NCBI GenBank assembly: GCA_050304175.1
Contig: JBNLDE010000051.1
Span: 1-5,817, forward strand
Length of the DNA: 5,817 nucleotides
Source: JAIOIW01 sp050304175
Lineage (GTDB): Bacteria; Pseudomonadota; Alphaproteobacteria; Rhizobiales; Rhizobiaceae
Direction: 5' to 3'
Part shown: positions 1 to 5,141 of the stretch, in pieces
How positions within the stretch are numbered: the stretch's first letter is position 1
Layout: each line of letters starts with the position of its first letter
Notes under the pieces: generated by a model
The model's input: the letters and a program-made list of their open reading frames with translations, nothing else
What the model was told of the DNA's origin: nothing
Databases searched by the model: none
Translations under genes and position numbers: made by a program

Positions 1-279
1 CGGAAAATCGTGGTCGAGGGCCTGAATTCGCTGCCCGGCATCAGCTGCGCCACGCCCAAGGGCGCCTTCTACGCCTTCCCGAACATCAAGGAGACCGGCT
101 GGAAGGCCAAGGAGCTGGCCTCCGCGCTGCTCGAGGAAGCCGGCGTCGCGCTGATCGGCGGGCCCGATTTCGGCGTGCTCGGCGAAGGCTATATCCGTCT
201 TTCCTACGCCAATTCGGAAGAGAACATCCTGCGCGCCATCGAGCGCATCGAGATGTTTCTGGAGCGTGGCGAGGCCTAG
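1..279 (+). CDS. PLP-dependent aminotransferase, class I/II (C-terminal fragment)
   Basis: This is the 3' end of a gene that enters from the left edge; the reading frame is open from base 1 and ends at TAG 277-279, giving 92 residues. The piece is the C-terminal small domain of a fold-type I aminotransferase of the aspartate aminotransferase kind. Two features show this: the block PKGAFYAFPN (residues 19-28), typical of these enzymes, and GYIRLSYANS (residues 63-72), whose arginine is by family knowledge the residue that binds the substrate alpha-carboxylate. The enzyme would move an amino group between an amino acid and a 2-oxoacid in the cytoplasm, using pyridoxal phosphate. The PLP lysine lies outside the window, so substrate specificity cannot be judged. 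The stop codon overlaps that of the convergent MarR-GNAT gene, with no visible terminator between them. Confidence 0.93.
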   Translation, partial: RKIVVEGLNSLPGISCATPKGAFYAFPNIKETGWKAKELASALLEEAGVALIGGPDFGVLGEGYIRLSYANSEENILRAIERIEMFLERGEA

Positions 280-1172
280 CGGGCCGCGTCGCCGCCCAGC
301 CTCTTCTCGAACCAGTGCTGGGCATAGGGATTGTCGTTGTAGCGTTCGATCTCGCGGTAGCCGCGCTTGCCATACATCGCCCGCGCCTCGGTCAGCGTGC
401 CGTTGGTGTCGAGCACGACGCGCGCGAAGCCGGCCTCGCATGCCAACCTTTCCAACTCGTCCATGATCCGCGTCGCCACGCCGACGCCGCGCATCGCCGG
501 CGCCGCCCACACGCGCTTGATCTCGCCGGTCGTGCCGTCAAGCCGCTTCAACCCGCCGCAGCCGACCGCTTCACCGTCGAGTCGCGCGACGAGGAAGGAG
601 CCGTTCGGCGGCATCATGTAGGCCGTTTCCACCGTGTTGCCGGCGGCCGGATCGAACCCGGTGTCGAAGCGCGTATTGAGCTCCTCGACATATTGGCGGA
701 CGCACCACAGCGCATCGGCACTGTCGGCGGATTCGAGCGCGATCTCCAGTGCCGCAGCCTGCAGCAGCCGCTCCACGTCGCCCATCGCCGCGACCAGCCG
801 CGCCCGCCGCGCCGGGTCGAGCGTGCCGAGCAGGTCCGCCGCCTGCCGGTCCGACATCGCGTCGTAGGCGGCGAACTCCGCCTCGCCCTTCGCCGTGAGA
901 TGGATCAGCCGCGCCCGCGAATCGTCCGGGTCAGGGGTGACCGCGATCACGCCCTGCCCTTCCAGCGAGCGCAACAGCCGGCTCATATAGCCGGAATCGA
1001 GGCCGAGCCTGGCGCGCAGCCCCTTGAGGTCGATGCCGCCGCTGGAGCCGATCTCGTGGATGACGCGTGCCTCGCCGAGCGGCCGCCCGCGCGCCAGGAA
1101 ACTGTCCTCGAGCGCGCCGTTGCGCTGCGTGACGATGCGGTTGAACCGCCTGACCTGATCGATTTCATTCAT
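276..1172 (-). CDS. MarR-type regulator fused to GNAT N-acetyltransferase
   Basis: A 298-residue two-domain protein. Residues about 1-145 form a MarR winged helix-turn-helix: the core runs from LGEARVIHEI (32-41) through a recognition helix near 58-71 to a wing with DPDDSR (82-86, a typical MarR wing) and the following LIHLTAKG. Residues about 150-292 form a GNAT domain; its acetyl-CoA pyrophosphate loop is seen at RGVGVA (228-233, fitting Q/R-x-x-G-x-G/A), and the closing YGKRGYREIERYN (267-279) is typical of GNAT motif B. MarR-GNAT fusions are a known architecture in alphaproteobacteria and actinobacteria, usually of unknown substrate. By family knowledge it binds a palindromic operator as a dimer; the acetyl acceptor could be a small amine, a peptide or a protein. 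The start is ATG 1172, preceded by only a weak Shine-Dalgarno (GAG, 7 bases upstream). A near-palindrome abuts the start codon, suggesting self-repression. It is divergent from the acyltransferase-like gene. Confidence 0.93.
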   Translation of the reverse strand: MNEIDQVRRFNRIVTQRNGALEDSFLARGRPLGEARVIHEIGSSGGIDLKGLRARLGLDSGYMSRLLRSLEGQGVIAVTPDPDDSRARLIHLTAKGEAEFAAYDAMSDRQAADLLGTLDPARRARLVAAMGDVERLLQAAALEIALESADSADALWCVRQYVEELNTRFDTGFDPAAGNTVETAYMMPPNGSFLVARLDGEAVGCGGLKRLDGTTGEIKRVWAAPAMRGVGVATRIMDELERLACEAGFARVVLDTNGTLTEARAMYGKRGYREIERYNDNPYAQHWFEKRLGGDAAR

Positions 1173-1193
1173 TACCTGACTCTAGTCAGATAA
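1172..1193. promoter_or_regulatory. Candidate MarR operator (near-palindrome at the MarR-GNAT start)
   Basis: The sequence holds CTGACT-CT-AGTCAG (1176-1189), six perfect pairs around two central bases, and the symmetry resumes outside one mismatch with TTA on the left and TAA on the right. The 22-base span is of the size MarR dimers bind. It reaches the first base of the MarR-GNAT start codon and overlaps the weak ribosome binding site and a possible -10 box, so a bound dimer would block transcription of the gene. It also contains one GANTC site (GACTC 1178-1182), the target of the alphaproteobacterial methylase CcrM. That it binds this protein is inference. Confidence 0.6.
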
Positions 1194-1207
1194 ATCGGGC
1201 GATGCAA
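1179..1207 (-). promoter_or_regulatory. Possible sigma-70-type promoter of MarR-GNAT
   Basis: On the minus strand TTGCAT (1207-1202) and TAGAGT (1184-1179) are separated by 17 bases. They match the -35 and -10 consensus at 3 and 4 of 6 positions. If real, the transcript would start within a few bases of the ATG and be nearly leaderless, in line with the weak Shine-Dalgarno. The -10 box lies inside the candidate operator. The match is weak and could be chance. Confidence 0.22.
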
Positions 1208-1212
1208 TGTCT

Positions 1213-1237
1213 TTCGCCGCGTCGCCTCTGCGGCGAA
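1213..1237. repeat. Perfect 8-bp inverted repeat in the divergent intergenic region
   Basis: TTCGCCGC (1213-1220) and GCGGCGAA (1230-1237) are exact reverse complements around a 9-base spacer. Neither strand has a T-tract after the stem, so it does not look like an intrinsic terminator. It lies about 97 bases before the acyltransferase-like gene and 41 bases before MarR-GNAT, so it could be a second regulator site or a leader hairpin. In GC-rich DNA such a repeat can also arise by chance. Confidence 0.4.
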
Positions 1238-1316
1238 TGGCGCTCGGCTCGGCACAAAGGTTGAGCGGCGGCGGTTTTTCGCGCAGATTTGCGGCAAGGC
1301 GTCCGGTCGGGATTAA

Positions 1317-1324
1317 GGGGGGAG
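1317..1324 (+). promoter_or_regulatory. Ribosome binding site deciding the GTG start at 1334
   Basis: The purine run GGGGGGAG ends 9 bases before GTG 1334 and includes GGAG, a good anti-Shine-Dalgarno match. The frame is open further upstream to a TTG at 1289, but that start has no comparable site and would add 15 residues unlike any domain. GTG 1334 is therefore preferred. Confidence 0.65.
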
Positions 1325-1333
1325 CCGGGGTCC

Positions 1334-2608
1334 GTGAAACACACTTCGAAATCGCCGACCACGGCGGAACAGCCATTCTCCCTCTACCAGGCCTATCTCT
1401 GGATGGTCGGAAACAACGTGCACATCTGCGCGTTCACCTCGCGGCGTCTCTCCCGCGCCGATTTCGATGAACTGACCGACCAGGCGCTCGATGCCGTCCC
1501 CAACGCCCGCATGGCCGTCGATGCCGACCGGCAGGTCTTCATTCCGGGCGTGGAGGAAGCGCCGGAAAACCGGGTTTTCGAGAAAAGGGACCGGCTCGAA
1601 ATCGCCTTGCCCCATTGGCTCCATGCGGGCAATGGACGGTTCGACCATTCGACCAGGCCGGCATTCGCCGCGCACGGCATCGGTGCGGACGAACCCGATG
1701 CCCGCGGCATGCGCTCGGTGTTCTACATGCAGACAAGCCACGCACTGGCCGAGGGCCTCGACGTGGCGCGTCTCGTGCGCGGTCGCGACGAGCGGTCCCG
1801 TGCGCCGAAAACGGTCGAGGCGCGGCTGCCCGCGCTCCGCCGTGCCGGTTACGCGGCGGCCGCCGCGCTGCTCGGCCCGCTCTATCTCCTCGTCGCCAAC
1901 CTGGTTCCGCCATCGAAGGATCCCGGCGGCTTTTACGGCATGGCGCTGTCGCGCAGCGACCTGCGCAACGCCGCGCGCGCGATCGGCGTCAGCCAGCGCA
2001 CCCTGGCCTTCGCCCTCGTCCTGCATGCATTGCAGGGCGACCGCCGGCGCAACCGGTTCACCTATGTGACGTTGCCCGAAGCCCGGCTGGACAGCGAGGA
2101 CGACGAAAACCTGTTCTTCCACCTGCAGAGCGCTTCGGTGAAACCAGATCCCGATTTTCGCACCTATGCAAGATCGCTCGAGGCGGAACTCGCCCGCCGC
2201 GATTCCAGCGGGCTGCGGATGCAGTATGTCTATCTCAGGATCGGCCGCATGTTCCGCGCCATACGGCGTATTGCGCCTTTCCTGTTCGGCTACCGGTATC
2301 GCCGTTTCGTGCCGACCGACTTCGTCCTGTCGATGACCCCGCCGGTCGTCCCCGCGGGCCGTTTTTCCGACCTCGTCGACGGGCCGATCTTCTGCGGCGC
2401 GGTGCTCAACGGCGGCAATGACTGCATCATCACGCCGCAGCGCGATATCATGACGTTCAATTTCTGGCTCGACGTCCACCACGCCGGCAGGCTGCCACGG
2501 CTCGCCGCCCTGGCACGCGACCTGGGCATTGCCCTCGACGGCAACTGGAATGAAGTATCGCCTAGCCCCGCCCGACAAACGGCATCTTGGTCGCCATTAC
2601 CGTCATGA
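1334..2608 (+). CDS. Divergent CoA-dependent acyltransferase / condensation-fold protein
   Basis: A 424-residue protein of unassigned function, starting at GTG. It resembles the two-lobed chloramphenicol acetyltransferase-like fold shared by condensation domains and WS/DGAT wax ester synthases. Residues 131-142 read YMQTSHALAEGL, where SHALAEG (135-141) fits the family motif HHxxxDG with the second, catalytic His kept (H136), the first His replaced by Ser and Asp by Glu. The C-terminal lobe has FVLSMTPPVV (329-338) and CGAVLNGGND (354-363), a layout like the vSN...plng segment of these enzymes, followed by FNFWLDV (375-381). Length fits the family (about 420-470). A hydrophobic stretch at about 172-192 could touch the membrane. 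It would transfer an acyl group from a thioester to an alcohol or amine; the substrate cannot be read from the sequence. No carrier-protein or adenylation gene is adjacent, so a peptide synthetase role is not supported. The last 16 codons overlap the convergent SDR gene. Family placement is by eye from weak motifs. Confidence 0.6.
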   Translation: MKHTSKSPTTAEQPFSLYQAYLWMVGNNVHICAFTSRRLSRADFDELTDQALDAVPNARMAVDADRQVFIPGVEEAPENRVFEKRDRLEIALPHWLHAGNGRFDHSTRPAFAAHGIGADEPDARGMRSVFYMQTSHALAEGLDVARLVRGRDERSRAPKTVEARLPALRRAGYAAAAALLGPLYLLVANLVPPSKDPGGFYGMALSRSDLRNAARAIGVSQRTLAFALVLHALQGDRRRNRFTYVTLPEARLDSEDDENLFFHLQSASVKPDPDFRTYARSLEAELARRDSSGLRMQYVYLRIGRMFRAIRRIAPFLFGYRYRRFVPTDFVLSMTPPVVPAGRFSDLVDGPIFCGAVLNGGNDCIITPQRDIMTFNFWLDVHHAGRLPRLAALARDLGIALDGNWNEVSPSPARQTASWSPLPS

Positions 2609-3317
2609 ACAGCACATTGGCCTGCAGCGGCAGGCTCGCCATGTGCAGCACGGCGTCGGCCACGTGCTGCGGGTCCATCGTCGCCTCGACCATGATCTCG
2701 CCATTGGCCTGCGGCACGCCCTGGGTCATCGGCATCGCCATCTCGGTCAGCGCGTTGCCGATATCGATCTGGCCGCAGGCAATGTCGAACGGCCGCCCGT
2801 CGAGCGCGAGCGTTCGCGTCAGCCCGGTGATGGCGTGCTTGGTCGTGGTGTAGGGCACCGAGCCCGGCCTCGGCGCATAGGCCGAGATCGAACCGTTGTT
2901 GATGATCCGCCCGCCCTGCGGGCTCTGCTTGCGCATCTGCCCAAACGCGGCGCGCGCGCACAGGAACGAGCCGTTGAGATTGACCGCGACCACCTGGTTC
3001 CAGGTCTCGACATCGATCTCGTCGATCGTCCGGCCCTTCGAGCCCATGCCGGCATTGTTGAACAGGAGATCGACCCGGCCGAACGCGTCGACCGTTTGCG
3101 AAAACAGGCCGTCGACCTGCTCCGGCACGGTGACGTCGCAGGCGACCGCCAGACCGCGCGCGTCCGTTGCGCCGGCTGCCGCCACGGCCTCGTCCAGCTT
3201 GTCCTTGCGCCGGCCGACGAAAACCGTGTTCCAGCCGTTCCTGAGCAGGGTTGTCGCCGTTACCTTGCCGATACCCGAACTTGCGCCCGTGACGATTGCT
3301 GTCTTGTCACTTGCCAT
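2562..3317 (-). CDS. Classical short-chain dehydrogenase/reductase (SDR)
   Basis: A 251-residue NAD(P)-dependent oxidoreductase with a single Rossmann domain, the usual length for classical SDRs. The dinucleotide loop is TGASSGIG (10-17), NNAG is at 87-90, and the catalytic tetrad N113, S143, Y156 and K160 is complete, with YTTTK fitting YxxxK. GRR at 35-37, after the second strand, suggests a preference for NADP(H). The usual PG after the active site is replaced by CGQIDIGNA (181-189), a subgroup variant; the C-terminus (MPFVGRG) is short. It would oxidise an alcohol or reduce a carbonyl in the cytoplasm; the substrate is unknown, and a 3-oxoacyl-ACP reductase label would be a guess. The frame opens upstream to 3386, but ATG 3317 is chosen because a strong ribosome binding site precedes it and the Rossmann strand begins right after. 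It ends inside the convergent acyltransferase-like gene. Confidence 0.95.
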   Translation of the reverse strand: MASDKTAIVTGASSGIGKVTATTLLRNGWNTVFVGRRKDKLDEAVAAAGATDARGLAVACDVTVPEQVDGLFSQTVDAFGRVDLLFNNAGMGSKGRTIDEIDVETWNQVVAVNLNGSFLCARAAFGQMRKQSPQGGRIINNGSISAYAPRPGSVPYTTTKHAITGLTRTLALDGRPFDIACGQIDIGNALTEMAMPMTQGVPQANGEIMVEATMDPQHVADAVLHMASLPLQANVLFMTVMATKMPFVGRG

Positions 3318-3321
3318 CGAT

Positions 3322-3330
3322 CCCTCCCTC
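3322..3330 (-). promoter_or_regulatory. Ribosome binding site of the SDR gene
   Basis: On the minus strand GAGGGAGGG ends 4 bases before ATG 3317; the GGAGG core is 5 bases from the start codon. This site, together with the SDR N-terminal pattern, fixes the start and excludes the longer frame reaching 3386. Confidence 0.7.
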
Positions 3331-3345
3331 GCGGTGATGACGCGA
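3329..3345. repeat. Short inverted repeat upstream of the SDR gene
   Basis: TCGCG (3329-3333) and CGCGA (3341-3345) are reverse complements around 7 bases, just before the SDR ribosome binding site. It could be a regulator half-site pair or a small leader hairpin. The arms are only 5 bases and GC-rich, so chance is likely. Confidence 0.2.
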
Positions 3346-3372
3346 GTTTGCAGATGGCGGCGGCAATGACAA
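3345..3372 (-). promoter_or_regulatory. Possible promoter of the SDR gene
   Basis: On the minus strand TTGTCA (3372-3367, 5 of 6 with the -35 consensus) is followed after 16 bases by CAAACT (3350-3345, 3 of 6 with -10). It lies between the last terminator hairpin and the SDR ribosome binding site, which is where a promoter is expected. The -10 match is poor. Confidence 0.25.
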
Positions 3373-3384
3373 GGAGTGGCCCAC

Positions 3385-3415
3385 AAAAACAGGGCGGTCC
3401 GTTTGAAGACCGCCC
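3385..3415 (-). terminator. Intrinsic terminator of the TRAP operon (distal, strong)
   Basis: On the minus strand a perfect 8-bp GC-rich stem, GGGCGGTC with GACCGCCC (3415-3408 and 3399-3392), has an 8-base loop and is followed by TGTTTTTG (3391-3384). This is a classic intrinsic terminator about 100 bases past the dctM stop. Reading the plus strand there is no T-tract after the stem, so it works for the minus strand only. It shields the SDR gene from TRAP transcripts. Confidence 0.8.
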
Positions 3416-3420
3416 CGAGT

Positions 3421-3455
3421 AAAAACCAGGCTTGGGAGGAGGAAAGCTGGTTTTT
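3421..3455 (-). terminator. Second hairpin with T-tracts (proximal, possibly bidirectional)
   Basis: AAAAACCAG (3421-3429) and CTGGTTTTT (3447-3455) are exact reverse complements; with one bulged base the stem extends by CTT/AAG (3431-3433 and 3444-3446). Five T residues end the stem on either strand, so it could stop transcription in both directions, though the stem is AT-rich and weaker than the one at 3385-3415. It is the first hairpin met after dctM, about 60 bases past the stop codon. Confidence 0.6.
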
Positions 3456-3481
3456 GGCTGATTCGAGAATGCGCCGATAAT

Positions 3482-3498
3482 GTTAACGAGCGGTTAAC
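3482..3498. promoter_or_regulatory. CtrA-box-like motif (TTAA-N7-TTAAC)
   Basis: Two copies of the self-complementary hexamer GTTAAC (3482-3487 and 3493-3498) are 5 bases apart. Together they give TTAA-CGAGCGG-TTAAC, an exact fit to the published CtrA recognition sequence TTAA-N7-TTAAC, and the reverse strand also fits. It stands 20 bases before the end of dctM and about 165 bases upstream of the SDR start, beyond the two hairpins. A GANTC site (GATTC 3460-3464) is nearby. Occupancy by CtrA is inference, and the position relative to a promoter is unclear. Confidence 0.4.
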
Positions 3499-3517
3499 GG
3501 CCTCGGAGCCCCCAAAG

Positions 3518-5137
3518 CTACCTTGTGACGATCTCCGGCCCCATCAGCGAATAGGGCAGCCAGGTCGACAGGATCGGCACATAGGTGACCAGGATCAGGA
3601 AGGCGAACAGCACCGCCACGAAAGGCGCCGCCGCCCTGACCACCTGGATCAGGCTCATGCCGGTGATTCCCGACGTCACGAACAGGTTGAGCCCGATCGG
3701 TGGCGTGATCATGCCGATTTCCATGTTGACCACCATGATGATGCCGAGATGCACCGGGTCGACGCCGAGCTCGATCGCGATGGGAAACACCACCGGCGCC
3801 ACGATCAGCAACAGGCCCGACGGCTCCATGAACTGGCCGCCGAGCAGCAGCAGGATGTTGACCGCAATCAGGAAGGTGAACCAGTTGAAGCCGTAGTCGA
3901 GCATCAGCGACGTGATCTGGTCGGGAATTCGTTCCGAGGTCAGCACATGGGCAAACAGCAACGCGTTGACGATGATGAACATCAGCATCAGAGTCGTGCG
4001 CGCCGCATCGACCATCACCTTGCGCGTCTCGTCATGGAAGAAGGCGCGGAACAGGTTGCGACCCATCAGCGACAGGTTGCGCCCCCAGATCGGCGCGCTC
4101 GCCGCCAGGAAGGCCGGCACGTTGAACGGGCTGGTCTCCTTGTCGCGCCACATCGCATACGCGATCATGATGGCGAGCGACAGGATGACTCCGATGCCGG
4201 CGCGTTCGCCGAAGCCGATCGACTCCGAATTGGCGGTCGCGAAGAACGACAGGATCATCCACACGAAAAAGAACGCCAGCGCGTAGACCAGCGACTTGAA
4301 CCCGGTCCGCGCCCGGTTGGAATCGGTGTCTGCGACCCACGGCGTGTCCTTCATCGGCCCCATGTCGCGATAGATGAATATCGCGATGAAGAACGAATAG
4401 ACCGCGGCCACCGCGGCCGCCTCGGTCGGCGTGAACACGCCGCCATAGATGCCGCCGAGAATGATGACGATGAGGAACAGGCCCCAGCCGGCCTGCTTGC
4501 CGCCGTCGAGGATCTCCTGGAAACCGCGCCACGGCTCGGACGGAAGCCCCTTGATCCGTGCCATCACGTAGATGGCGCCCATCAGCATCAGGCCCGCAAC
4601 CATGCCCGGCACGACGCCGGCCAGGAACATGCGGCCGACGGACACGTCGGTCGCGGCGGAATAGACCACCATCACGATCGACGGTGGGATCAGGATGCCG
4701 AGCGTGCCCGCATTGGCGATGATGCCGGCGGCGAAATCCTTCGAGTAGCCGACCTGGCGCATGCCGGCGATGGCGATCGTGCCGATCGCCACCACGGTCG
4801 CCGGCGAGGACCCGGACAGGGCGGCAAACATCATGCAGGCAAGCACGCTTGCCATGGCCAGGCCGCCGCGGAAGTGGCCGACCGAGGCGATGGCGAAACG
4901 GATGATGCGCTTGGCCACGCCACCCGTCGACATGAATGCCGACGCAAGGATGAAGAACGGGATCGCCAGCAGCGTATAGTTCTGCGAGGCAGTGAACAAC
5001 TGCAACGCCACCGATGACATCGAATCGGCCGAGAAGAAGGCGATGATGATCAGCGACGAAAGCCCGAGCGCGACGGCGACCGGCACGCCGGCGAACAGCA
5101 GCCCGAGGACGAGAACGAAGAGAATGATCGTTTCCAT
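3518..5137 (-). CDS. dctM: TRAP transporter large permease subunit DctM, long form
   Basis: A 539-residue inner-membrane protein, the ion-coupled transport subunit of a tripartite ATP-independent periplasmic transporter. DctM landmarks occur in order: LAIPFFILASAFM (57-69), SGSSPATVVAIGTI (108-121), GTLGILIPPSI (144-154), GVFTPTEAAAVA (233-244), then FMEPSGLLLIVAPVVFPIA (436-454) and MITPPIGLNLFV (476-487). Ordinary DctM proteins are about 425-450 residues; the excess is an extra segment at about 258-370, between the TPTEA block and the later helices, holding two probable membrane helices (about 281-301 and 312-330) and a polar stretch. No frame break is seen, so the segment appears genuine. 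The start ATG 5137 is 8 bases after AAGGA and 4 bases after the dctQ stop, implying translational coupling. The substrate is unknown; C4-dicarboxylates, keto acids and other organic acids are common for the family. A similarity to the longer permeases of the FcbT3 kind is possible but not shown. Confidence 0.95.
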   Translation of the reverse strand: METIILFVLVLGLLFAGVPVAVALGLSSLIIIAFFSADSMSSVALQLFTASQNYTLLAIPFFILASAFMSTGGVAKRIIRFAIASVGHFRGGLAMASVLACMMFAALSGSSPATVVAIGTIAIAGMRQVGYSKDFAAGIIANAGTLGILIPPSIVMVVYSAATDVSVGRMFLAGVVPGMVAGLMLMGAIYVMARIKGLPSEPWRGFQEILDGGKQAGWGLFLIVIILGGIYGGVFTPTEAAAVAAVYSFFIAIFIYRDMGPMKDTPWVADTDSNRARTGFKSLVYALAFFFVWMILSFFATANSESIGFGERAGIGVILSLAIMIAYAMWRDKETSPFNVPAFLAASAPIWGRNLSLMGRNLFRAFFHDETRKVMVDAARTTLMLMFIIVNALLFAHVLTSERIPDQITSLMLDYGFNWFTFLIAVNILLLLGGQFMEPSGLLLIVAPVVFPIAIELGVDPVHLGIIMVVNMEIGMITPPIGLNLFVTSGITGMSLIQVVRAAAPFVAVLFAFLILVTYVPILSTWLPYSLMGPEIVTR

Positions 5138-5141
5138 GTTC

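Noticed and set aside
315..1193. A 292-codon open frame on the plus strand opposite MarR-GNAT
   Set aside because: It is Arg/Ala/His-rich with no recognisable domain; the minus strand has two clear domains.
1289..1333. A TTG start at 1289 for the acyltransferase-like protein
   Set aside because: There is no ribosome binding site at a suitable distance, whereas GGAG stands 9 bases before GTG 1334.
1313..2578. A 421-codon open frame on the minus strand opposite the acyltransferase-like gene
   Set aside because: Composition is unlike a folded protein and shows no motif; it is the mirror of a high-GC coding frame. The plus-strand frame has family-like motifs and a ribosome binding site.
1334..3317. 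A biosynthetic gene cluster made of the acyltransferase-like gene and the SDR
   Set aside because: The genes are convergent with overlapping ends, not co-transcribed, and no synthetase, carrier or tailoring genes are present to support it.
3318..3386. A longer SDR with 23 more N-terminal residues
   Set aside because: The extra residues (Cys, His, Arg-rich) do not fit an SDR N-terminus, and a strong ribosome binding site lies directly before ATG 3317.
2529..3422. A 297-codon open frame on the plus strand opposite the SDR gene
   Set aside because: It has antisense-type composition with no motif, while the SDR frame has a full catalytic tetrad.
3385..3498. A CRISPR or repeat array in the 3318-3517 intergenic region
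   Set aside because: The repeats are single hairpins and one pair of hexamers, without regular repeat-spacer units.
3749..5017. A 422-codon open frame on the plus strand opposite dctM
   Set aside because: It is extremely rich in His, Arg, Asp and Gln, typical of the antisense of a membrane protein gene, while the minus strand encodes a complete DctM.
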